A stretch of 64,000 nt of DNA, taken from positions 37,587,501-37,651,500 of the forward strand of contig JAEOAD010000015.1 in the NCBI GenBank assembly GCA_036365145.1. Reading direction: 5' to 3'. Shown here in pieces: positions 34,180 to 44,406 of the stretch. The position numbers and the translations under genes were made by a program. Position 1 is the first letter of the stretch. Each line of letters opens with the position of its first letter. The notes below the pieces were generated by a model. It searched no databases, was not told the origin of the DNA, and saw only the letters and a list, made by a program, of their open reading frames with translations. The DNA is from Orientallactaga sibirica. Its lineage: Eukaryota > Chordata > Mammalia > Rodentia > Dipodidae.

Positions 34180-35536
34180 TGTGCTGATTAATTTTTGATT
34201 GTCAACTTGATTTGATTGGGAAATGACTTGATTTGATTGGGAAATGACTTGTGATCAAGAAATCACACCTCTAGATGTATCTATGAAGGTGTTTGCAGAT
34301 TGGACTAACATGTGGAAGAGCAACTAAGGGGAAAACCTGCACTGAATTTGAACAGCAGCACAGATATTTGAACAGATATCTTGAGAGTCCAGAAGAAAGA
34401 GAAGTAGAAGATAAAGTCATTCAGTGCGTGTATTCTTCTTCACCAAGTGAGTACCATCTCCTCTGGACATCAGCCTTTCAATGTATTACTGCATTGACTC
34501 TGTAGGGAGCTTCCAGGCCTTAGGCTGTGCACTGGAACTCTTTTCTTTTTTTAAATAAATATATATTTTTTATTTATATTATTCTGATTTTACATTCATA
34601 GTATTGGTTCCATTGTCCTCCTCCCCGTCCTCCCACTTTCAAAGGGACCCTCATCAATGGGGACTGTGGGTCATGCATTGTGAGATTACTCAAGAGTTCT
34701 GGTGGATAGGCCCCAGTCTCTGTGCATAATGCCCCAACTTGTGACTCTGACAATCTTTCCGCCCCCTCTTCCACGAGTTTCCCTGAGCCACATTGGGGTC
34801 ATTTTAGTTCTGCTTCCTTGATGAGGTTTTGGGAGCCTCTGTGTCTCTGGATATCTGGCTTAGCTGGAGTTGGATGTTCTCTGTGTTTATCTCCTTCAGC
34901 CTTTTTCTGGTGTTGTGATCGCCTTGAACGCTGTATTCTTGCCCTTCCCCTGCGTTGTTCTATGGTTTCAGCTGGTGAGGTGTGGTTAGCTGATTCTCCC
35001 TTCAGGTTCATTGTCCACCTGAAAAAAGATAAGCAAATTCTCCAACGGAGAGAGAAGTTAGTACTAGATAGAAGGGATAACCATATATGTTTTGGAGGGA
35101 ATTTTATATGCATTGGCTCTCTTCTAGCCCACATTTGGTGGCATCTAGATCTTGGAGACTGAGCTCATTTTTTGTACATGGCTTTGACTTATTTCCCAGT
35201 TCCAACAATGAGTTCCATTCCACTGAGTGGATTTATTAGCCAAATCAAGAGCAGTTGGTTACCCACCATGGCTGTTTGCCACTACTGCACTTGTATGAAC
35301 ATTACGTCAGATTGTTTCCTGCTGGGTATCTTAGACTGCAAGTTGTTTGGACCAATTAATGAAGTTTCCGTATACTGAGCAGCTACTGGGTTCTCTACTT
35401 CTCTAAAATTCACACAGTTATTGTTGAAGTACACAGCCTCCAGTCATATACACCAATCCAAAGAGTTCACTTTTATGATTACTTGTGTACACATATTCTA
35501 GTAATTAAATTTCTCTAGAGAACACTGACTAATATA
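34180..35536 (+). mobile_element. ERV-L-like solo LTR, split by an L1 fragment
   Basis: It starts TGTGCTGATTAATTTTTGATTGTC and ends ...TTTCTCTAGAGAACACTGACTAATATA. The end closely resembles the end of the ERV-L LTR at 12780 (complement ...TCTAGAGAACCCTAATACA). A minus-strand L1 3' UTR at about 34545-35358 separates the halves. A 21-bp exact tandem duplication lies at 34209-34250. No target duplication was confirmed. Confidence 0.6.
34545..35358 (-). mobile_element. L1 3' UTR fragment, 5'-truncated
   Basis: Matches the 3' UTRs of the L1s at 26690 and 43005 (shared blocks such as GGGAGCCTCTGTGTCTCTGG and CAATGAGTTCCATTCCACTG). It ends in the T-rich run at 34545-34580. It lacks ORF2 and is a typical 5'-truncated insertion. 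Confidence 0.85.
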
Positions 35537-35790
35537 AAAGGGAAAATAAATGAAATGGAAAATGAAGGGACAAAACAAAGGATCAAGGAAACATCTTAGT
35601 TGCTTTTGTGAGAGAATATACAGAATTTACAAACTCTTAGCCAAAGCATTAACGAGTAAGAAAAAAGATATAAACTGATAAAATTGGAGATGAAAAGAGT
35701 GATATTAATGTAGATGCCACTGAAATCAAGAAAGTCATTGAGAAATATATTGAAAATATATATTCCAATAAACAAGAAAATCTAGATGAA

Positions 35791-35791
<1 letters not shown>

Positions 35792-35866
<75 letters not shown>
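35792..35866. repeat. (TA)n-(TG)n compound microsatellite
   Basis: About 22 TA units run straight into about 14 TG units, inside the old L1. Confidence 0.95.
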
Positions 35867-35868
<2 letters not shown>

Positions 35869-36499
35869 CATGACCTACACAAAGTAAATCAAGAGACATA
35901 AATTATCTAAACAGAACTATACTGAGCATACAAAGAAGAAATCAAAGCAGTAATCAAAGTATTCAAAGAAATAAAAGACAAGACATGAAAGATTCTCTGC
36001 TTAATTCTAGTAGACCTTTAAAGAAAAATTAACATCAGTATTTAGTCAGCACTTAGATAAAATTGAAAGGTATGTAGTATTTTCAAACTCATTCTGTGAA
36101 GTCATTTTTACTCTGGTAATTAATAGGGATATGCACACATAAAACCTGCAGAGGTATTTCTTTGATGAGCATATATTCAGAACCTCTCAATAAACTATTC
36201 TGAATCCAACAAGCCAGGTATTACCACATGCCTATAACCCCAGTCCTGATCAGAGCAGAGACTGATAAATCACTGTGGTTTCCTGTTTAGTTAGTCTGAT
36301 TGATAAATGGCAGCTCAAGATTCAGTGAGAGACTAAATCTTAAGGCAGAAAAAAACACAAGAGTGATAAAAGAGGACACTGTACCTTCTGTTCTCATCTT
36401 TCCATGCCTGAACACAAGGTGTGCTCATCTTTGCACACGTGTGTATGATATTTAGATACACACTAAAAACAAAAAAATATCTAAATTCAAAAACACAGG

Positions 36500-36645
36500 A
36501 GTTGGGGAAATGGCTCAAAGGTTAAAGGCACTTTGCAAAGCCTGTTGGGCCAGGTTTGAATCCTCAGTACAGGCTCTTTTCCAGCAGCAAGAGGCTGTGC
36601 TGAACCTATTCTCTCTCTCCCATCATAAATAAATAAAAAAATTTT
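36500..36645 (+). mobile_element. tRNA-headed SINE, short
   Basis: The head is GAGTTGGGGAAATGGCTCAAAGG and the tail is ATAAATAAATAAA. The middle is shortened and diverged. Confidence 0.65.
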
Positions 36646-36659
36646 AAGTTTTAAAAATA

Positions 36660-36858
36660 TCCTTATTTATCTTCAAGCAGAGAGTAATAGAAAAAAGACA
36701 GAGAGAGGGTAGGCATGCCAGGGCCTCCTGCCACTGCAAATGAACTCCAGATGCATATCTGTATATCTGGCTTTACGTGAGTACTGAGGAAATGAACCCA
36801 GGTCATTAGGCTTTGCAAACAAACACATTAACCACTCAGTCATCTCTCCAGCCCTAAT
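36660..36858 (-). mobile_element. tRNA-headed SINE
   Basis: The head on the minus strand is the complement of ACTCAGTCATCTCTCCAGCCC at the right, with a GA-rich tract at the left. Short-body type. Confidence 0.82.
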
Positions 36859-37417
36859 AATATTTGAAATATCATACATAATAAGTTGGTTTCATATCAG
36901 AAGTATAAAAAACATGCACAAATCAATAACAAATACCTTGCATACACAGAGTCAAAGCCAAAACTCACACAAAGCTTTTGACAAAATACAGCATATCTTC
37001 ATGATAAAATCCTTCAAGGAACCTATAAAAGGTTAGACATGCTAGACCTATAAGCAACATTAAACTCAATGTGAAAAAGCAAAAACCTTTCTCCAAAGTC
37101 ATAAAGGAGACAGAGCATTTAATCTCATCACTCATGCTTAAAACACTAGATAAATCAACAAGACAAAAGAAAGTAATAATAGGAATACAAACAAATTAGT
37201 AAGAAATCAAGTTATCCTTACTTGGTGAAGATATGATCCTATACTTCAAAAGCCCTAACAATTCTTCAAAAAGATATTTATTTCTGATACACACTTTCAA
37301 CTAAGTAGCAGCACACAAAATCAACAAGTAAATTAGTATCTTTTATATATATATACTAGTAAAAAATACTACTAAAATTAGTCTAATGAACAATAATCTC
37401 CAAAGTGTAAAGAACTC

Positions 37418-37625
37418 CATGAAATACTTAGGGATGCATATAACTAAAGTATATATGATGATATATAATTATCATATATACATTATATGATATTCTATGA
37501 TGAAACTTATATAACACCAAACATGAAATACTTAGGGATGCATATAACTAAAGTATATATGATGATATATAATTATCATATATACATTATATGATATTCT
37601 TTGGTGAAACTTATATAACACCAAA
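37418..37625. repeat. 104-bp tandem duplication with internal palindrome
   Basis: Two adjacent 104-bp units (37418-37521 and 37522-37625) differ at only two positions by eye. Each holds a perfect inverted repeat with 11-bp arms, GTATATATGAT and ATCATATATAC, around an 11-bp spacer (37449-37481 and 37553-37585). Confidence 0.93.
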
Positions 37626-38461
37626 CATGAAGACATTAAAGAAGACACTATACAGAGGAAATATATCCCATGTTCATGGACTGGTAGGATTAGTATTGTG
37701 AGAATAGCCATATTATGGAAAGTAGTTCTTATATGCAGTGTAGTCCCAATCCAAATTACAGAAAGAAATGAATAGGGAAACACCCTAAATAGCCAAAATT
37801 AACAGTGAGACCAAAAATAAAAGCAGTACTGGAGATATCACAGAAGCCAACTTCAAATTATATTATAGATGCACAGAACCACAAACCACCTATAACTATC
37901 CTACTGTATGGTAGAATAGAATAAAAGCTTTAGAAATTAACCCACACAAGTGTGGTCATCTGATTCATGATAAAGGTACCAAAATGATTCATTGGAGAAA
38001 AGACAGTCTCTTTAACAAGTGGTGGTGAGAAAATGGAATATCCACACATAGAACACTGAAGTTAAAACTTTAATTCTCACTCTGTACAAAAATTAATTCA
38101 ATATGGATCAAAGACCTTAATATAAGACTCTGAAACTCTGAATCTACTAGAAGAATGCATAGGGGGAAAGAACCAACCTGTAGGAATAGGAATAAATTGA
38201 CACATAGGATTTTATAAGAGCTCCTACAAAGCAAAGGAAACAAACAAAGTGAGGAGCTAGCTTGCAGAGGAATAGAACAGAGGACATTTTTTGCAAATTA
38301 TTTGTGCAACATGGTATTAATATCAAGAAATTTTAAAATCTCACAAATTAAACATCAAAAGACTATTGATGTGTCAATAAAACAGCCAATGAGCTGGAGA
38401 CATTTTTAAGAGAAAGGCTCAAAAAAAGCCAATAAAATATATGTATAAATGTTCAATATCC

Positions 38462-39104
38462 TATGATGGTGTTTTAGACTGCTCTCCACCTGGGATGAAC
38501 ATCCAAACCAAGCACAGTTAAGGGAAGGAAAGGATTTTTTATTAAAAACACAACTGTGCACAATTAGTCTGGATTTCATTAATGTACCACTGATTCAAAT
38601 AAACCTGAGATGGCTCAAAATGTTAACTAACAGTGTTTTCATCCCACATACTCAATAGTGCTATCATTAACAAATAAACCTAGTTGATTTATATATATGA
38701 ACATCACAGAGAATACAAAAATAAACATGTTTGTGCCAAACACTAAAGCCATGTAATTCACAAATTTTGGTATGTAACATATATTCACCTTCATTTTAAT
38801 TTATAATGATGCATGTAACATGCATGACAGGCTAAAACTGTAACAGAATCATTGCAACCAGGAGCACAATTGTCACTTTAAACCTTGGCATTAAAGTTAT
38901 CAATGGCCCAAAGCAAACAATACAATCAACAGCAATGTTGAATTTGTTTGCACTGTGTTACTTAAGGACTCTACATCAAACAATTTAGGATTATACTATC
39001 TTGCATTAAGAAACACAACTCACAACTTTCAGAAATGAGTGAGAGTAACCAATTGTTGCAGCTGTAGCCAGTAGATATTTTTAAAGTGTTTAATAAACTT
39101 AGCT
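38462..39104 (-). other. Unidentified insert in old L1, with LTR-like end
   Basis: Old L1 sequence stops at about 38461 and resumes at about 39105. The left 75 bases read, on the minus strand, like the polyadenylation-signal-to-end part of the MaLR-type LTR (AATAAAAAATCC, then CTTAACTGTGC...). The remaining 0.5 kb is AT-rich, non-coding and matches none of the families I recognise. It may be an unfamiliar LTR or a 3'-UTR-derived retrocopy. Confidence 0.45.
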
Positions 39105-39895
39105 ATTGGAAAATGCAAATTAAAACTACTTTGATATTCCATCTCACCCCAGTCAGAGTGATTTTCTGCAAGAAAATAAATGACAACAAATGCTATTGTG
39201 AACATGAGGAAAGAAGAATGCTTATCATAGTGCTAGTGGGAATCTAAACAGATATAGCCACTATAGAAATCAGTATAGAGGCTTCTGAATAACTAAAATT
39301 AGGGTTACCATATAACACAGCTACACTATTTTTACTCTAAATCCTACTACAGATATGCTTACATCCATATTGATTACTTCCCTAACAATAGCCAGGAAAT
39401 GGGACCATCCTAGATGTCTATCCATGGATGAGCAGATAAAGAAAATATAGTACCTATACACAATGGAATTTTATTAAGTCACAAAAATAACATTTACAAG
39501 AAAATCAGTGAAACTGGAAATCATTATGTTAGGTGAACTAAGCCAGTTAGACAAAACTGTTTGCTCTAATATGTGAATCGTATATTTTAGTTTTTATTCA
39601 TGTGTATATATTGTGTGTTTATATGTGTGTGCGTGCATGTGTCTGTGTATGATGAAAGTATAAGGGGACCATGAGAGGAAAAGAAGATATCTTAAGGGTG
39701 GAGGTAGAAGAGGGTAATTAAATACATATGGCATGAAAGTAGAAGGGGAAGAAACAGAGCCAGCAAAGGAGTAGCAGGGGGATGGGGGGAGGAATAGAAG
39801 GGAAAGGGCCAATGAGAACAAAATATGTTATGTATGAAAATGCCATAATGAAACACATTACTTTAAGGGCTCATTTTTAAAATAAATTTTAAAGT

Positions 39896-40853
39896 GATTT
39901 CTTCTTTCTTTGTGATTGTGAAATAAAAGTATGAAGGGCAGAGTCAGAACCTGCAGGAAGATAGAAATGAAACTAGTGGCTTATTAGGTGATAGAAGGAA
40001 ATTAAGGACTATGGCCCCAGGCTGATTGCTGGACTACAAATAGACTTAAGCACTTCAGGAAATTAAATGATTCTGTGTATACCACTTTATCCTTCTTGAG
40101 TCTATCCTACACCATACAAAAATTTCCACAGAAACCTCAGATAAGTACCTGATAACGTATTAGAGTTCTGGGAGACCTGGCCACAATTACTAAGTGAGTA
40201 GAAGAATCAAGTAAAAGTTCTAAATCTCTCTAGAAGAGTGAACAGATAATCTTTGGGGTCCCTCACTTACCTGAGTACTACTATGGAGTTCTTGGCTCAC
40301 AATAAAACATTAGCATAACAAATTACAGTTTTGATCATGTCAGATATAACAATATTCATTTGTTTAATTAAACACAGGCTGTTCTTAGTGTAGGTTATTT
40401 AAAAAATGTTTTAAAAATTAAACACATAATTAAGCTGACAAAAGATAAAGATCCCAATGTTCCACATTGAAGGCAGTTAATTTATATGACTCAAGGGCCC
40501 AAAGGCATTACAGTTTATTAAAGTTACCAAGACAGAGATGGAATCAAACATTTTATGCCATTATTTAAAGGCTAAATTGCTCTGACACTTTTAAGGTCCA
40601 CAAGATGCAGCAATTAGGGAGCTGTGTTAACATAGTTGCTGGTTTTCTTCTTAAAAGGCTCCACAACTTAAAGCTAAGCATTTTCCTTATTTTCTATGAC
40701 TAGAAGTACTCATAACCTATCCTTTGTTCTTCAAATAATCAGGATCCCACAGGTAGATTGAGCCCAGTAGTTTACTACTATTAGCCATAATGAATTGAGA
40801 GGATTATTTCTAGGGCCCAAAACTGGTACAGTTCAACCTGTTTCCTTTCCCTT
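39896..40853. other. No gene recognised
   Basis: Unique AT-rich sequence between the old L1 end and a B1. Confidence 0.5.
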
Positions 40854-40898
<45 letters not shown>

Positions 40899-41033
40899 AG
40901 GTAGGGTCTCACTCTGGCCCAGGCTTACCTGGAATTAACTATGTAGTCTCAGGGTTGCCTTGAACTCACGGCAATCCTCCTACCTCTGCCTCCCGAGTGC
41001 TGGGATTAAAAGCGTGTGCCACCATGCCCGGCT
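40854..41033 (-). mobile_element. B1 SINE with long poly-A tail
   Basis: A near-complete B1 on the minus strand, with a T run of about 40 bases at 40857-40897. Confidence 0.93.
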
Positions 41034-43004
41034 AGCTCTTTTTAACTTTTATTGTTAACTTCTATACTTACAGACAATAAACCATGATATTTCCCTCCCC
41101 TCCGCCTTTCCTCTTCACAACTCCGCTCTCCATCATATCCCCTCCCTCTCTCCATCAGTCTCTCTTTTAAATTGATGTCATCATCTTTTTCTCCTATTAT
41201 GAGGGTCTTGTAAATGTATTGCTAAGCACTGTGAGGTCATGGATATTGAGGCCAATTTCTGTCTGGACAGTTGCGTTGTAAGGAGTCAAACCCTTCTTTG
41301 CCTCTAAAATTCTTTCAGCCACCTCTTCCGCAATGGACCCTGAGCCTTGGAGGGTGTGATAGAGATGTTTCAGTGCTGGACACTCCTCTATCCCTTCTTC
41401 TCAGCACTATGTTGCCTTCTGGGTCATCCCAGTGGTCATTGCTATCTGAAAAGAGAAGCTTCTCTAACCAGAAGTGAGAGTAGCATTAATATATGAATAT
41501 GAACATTAAGTGTAGTGCTTTCAGGGCAGTTTGGTGGGAATAATATATACATTTATCCAGACAAGAGCAGGCTTTATACCCCTAAGGCTCATGACCTTCC
41601 TTGCCATAATCTTTTGATTAGGTTTTTCAGTACCAGGCATGTATTCCCTCCTGTTGAGCAAGCCCTCAGTCCAATTAGAGAGCAGTTAGTTTCCTCTAGA
41701 GCAGACATGCCACTATTGCACCCATTCAGTCATTTGGCCTGTCTGCCCAAACTTGAGGCTTCCAGTATCCACTGTTTTCACTGCTGATGATTTCTGTCTT
41801 CCATAGGCTGCATGCAGTGCAGCTTTTCCAGCTTTCAGTTGGCTGGTCTACAGGGAGAAGATTTTCTGCTCAGCACCAGCTTGATTTTTCAGTGACCTTG
41901 GCACTCAGGCAAGTGAAGTCTTCAGCAATAGGTTCTTACCATCTGTTTCACCAAGGCAATAGCCTGTAATGTTTTGGAGGCAACAAGGTCCTCCCTGGCC
42001 AACAACTTACTGGAAGGTATCCCATTCCTGGCAATGAAAATTTTCTAATAACCATCTATGGCTTCTGAATGTGAGATTATTCAAAAAAGTAGGTTTTTGG
42101 TCTGGAGAGATGACTTAGTGGTTAAGGTATATGCCTGCAAAGCCTAAGGACCCCAGGTTCAGTTCTCCAGGTCCCATGTAAGCCAGATGTACATAGTGGC
42201 ACATGTGTCTGGAGTTCGTTTGCAGTGGCTAGAGTCCCTGATGCAGCAATACACACACTCTCTGTCTCAAATAAATAAATAAATAAATAATCTTAAAACA
42301 ATTTAAAAGTAGGTTTTCATATGTCGTATTTAGAATATCTTGAATTTGGTTACCCTCACCCCACAACCCTTCTTTTACACAGCCTCTTCCCCTGGCCTTG
42401 GCTTAGGCCTTCCCCCTCCATGTAATCTGTTCTTCTACTTACATATATACAATATCATCTCCTTGCATCCTTCCCTCTCTTCCCTCCCTTATAGCCTTTT
42501 CCTAGATTACTGGCCTCTGCTACTGATTTTTGGTTCAAGCTCACACACAAGTCAATACATTTGTAGCTAGGATTCACATGTGAGAAAGAGCAGGTGACAT
42601 TTGGCTTTCTGGGCCTGGGTTATCTCATTTAGTATAAACCTTTCCAGATCCATCCATTTCCCTGCAAATTTCATTTTCCTTTACCACTGAATAGAACTCC
42701 ATGGTGTAAATGCACCACATCTTTATTATCCATTCATCTGTGGAGGGACATCTAGGCTGGTTCCATTTCCTAGCTCTTGTGAATAGAGCAGCAGTAAACA
42801 TGGTTGTGCAAGTTTCTCTAACGTAGTGAGAAGAGTCATTAGGATATATGCCTAGGAGTGCTATAGCTAGATCATATGGTAAATCTATTTTTAGCTGTCT
42901 CAAGAACCTCCACACTGATTTCCGCAGTGGCTATACCAGATTACATTCCCACCAACAGTGTAGAAGTGTTCCCCTTTTCCACACCCTCACCAACATTGTC
43001 ATGT
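41034..43004 (-). mobile_element. Old L1 3' end (3' UTR and ORF2 C-terminus)
   Basis: ORF2 C-terminal coding is at 42625-42915 on the minus strand (96 codons). It carries a Leu-Leu-Gly-Ile-Tyr-Pro segment and a Tyr-Thr-Met-Glu-Phe-Tyr segment typical of L1 ORF2 ends. The rest, 41034-42620, is a C/T-rich (plus-strand) 3' UTR of a type different from the younger copies. A SINE is inserted at 42098-42304. The copy abuts the tail of the next L1 at about 43005. Confidence 0.75.
42098..42304 (+). mobile_element. tRNA-headed SINE (short-body type)
   Basis: Flanked by a perfect 13-bp target duplication, AAAAGTAGGTTTT (42085-42097 and 42305-42317). Its tail is an (AAAT)n repeat. Confidence 0.92.
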
Positions 43005-44036
43005 TTTCTTTTTTTAATATAAAATGTTCTAATTTTACATTCATATTGGTGACTCCATTATCTTCCTCCCTGTCCTCCCCTCTCTGAAGGGACCCTCATC
43101 ATTGGGGAATGTGGGTCATATATTATGGGAGTAGTCAAGAGTTATGGTGGATAGGCCAAGTCTGTGTGCATAATGACCCAACTTGTGGCTCTAACATTCT
43201 TTCTGTCCCCTCTTCCACAAATTTCCCTTAGCTATGTCTGGATCATTTTAGTTCTACTTCAGTAATGAGGTTTTGGGAGCCTCTGTGTCTCTGGATATCT
43301 GGCTTAATAGGAGTTGAATGTTCTCTGTGTTTATCTCCTTCAGCCTTTTTCTGGTGTCAGGTTCATCAAGAAAGCTGTACTCTTGCCCTTTTCCTGCATT
43401 AGTCTATGGTTTCAGCTGGGGCCCTGGTGAGGTGTGATAGGCTGCTCCTCCCTTCAGGTTTGTCATCCATCTGAAAAAGATGAGCAAATTCTCCAATGGA
43501 GAGAGAAGTTAGTACTAGATAGATCGAATGGCCATAGTTATTTTAGATAGAATTTTATATGCGTAGGCCATCTTCTAGCCACCTTTGGTGAGAGCTTGAT
43601 CTTGGAGACTGGGCTCATTTTTTGTATGTGGTTTTGACTTACTTCCCAGTTCCAGCAATGAGTTCCATTCCAGTGAGTGGATCTATTAGCCAAATCAAGA
43701 GCAGTTGGTTACCCACCATGGCTGTGTGCTACTATTGCACTTGTTTGAGCATTACGACAGGTTGTTTCCTGCTGGGTAGCTTAGACTGTGAGTTGTTTGG
43801 AGAGATGTTGGTTATTTTCCCCCAGTTGTTCATGAAGCACCCTCTGGCACTAAGCTAGCTACTGTCTGGAGACTGACACTCTTCCAGATTCCGACCTGGT
43901 CTCTCCATGTTTCGTCTCACCCGCGTATGATGTCTTCGGCAGAAGGGTACTAGAACTCTGGTACTAGGAGTTATAAGTCAGCACCAAGGAAGGTGAAGGA
44001 AGAAAAAAAATAGGTAATATAAAAGAGAAAAAGAGT

Positions 44037-44073
<37 letters not shown>

Positions 44074-44406
44074 GAGAGAAACAGGAAAAGATTAAGGTTG
44101 GTCTTCATGATGTCCTCTCCAGTTCCCTGTGGTTCATGTGTTCCCTCTGGGGACCTGCTGAAGGATCAATGTTTTAGCCTGTTGTTCAGAATATAGGATT
44201 TTATGGTACCATTTCCTTTCGGGTCCCTATTTGTGTCCCCTCACCCTTACCCTCCCTCCCACCCTTTCATTCCCACCCATGCCACCCTCCCTATTGTCTG
44301 GCCCTCAGGGTACTTATTAGGAATGGCAGCATCTCAGGTGGATTCAGGTTAGGAGCCACAGATGAATGAGACCATGTGACAATTATCATTTTGTGATTGG
44401 GTGAGC

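Larger units (their letters stand above)
33830..39895 (+). mobile_element. Old plus-strand L1, interrupted
   Basis: Decayed L1 ORF2 on the plus strand. An endonuclease end with Ser-Asp-His-like coding lies near 34072-34100. RT-to-C-terminal sequence continues at 35540-36200, 36880-38460 and 39105-39600, and a 3' UTR ends near 39895. Inserted into it are an ERV-L-like LTR (34180-35536, itself carrying an L1 fragment), two SINEs (36500-36640, 36665-36857) and a 0.64-kb non-L1 block (38462-39104). A 104-bp tandem duplication lies within it. No usable open frame survives. Confidence 0.7.

Noticed and set aside
36215..36350. B1-like SINE in the old L1
   Set aside because: Only the first 30 bases look like a B1 start. 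The rest does not follow the family.
37418..37625. CRISPR-like or satellite array
   Set aside because: There are only two units, with no spacers, in a mammalian genome. It is a simple tandem duplication.
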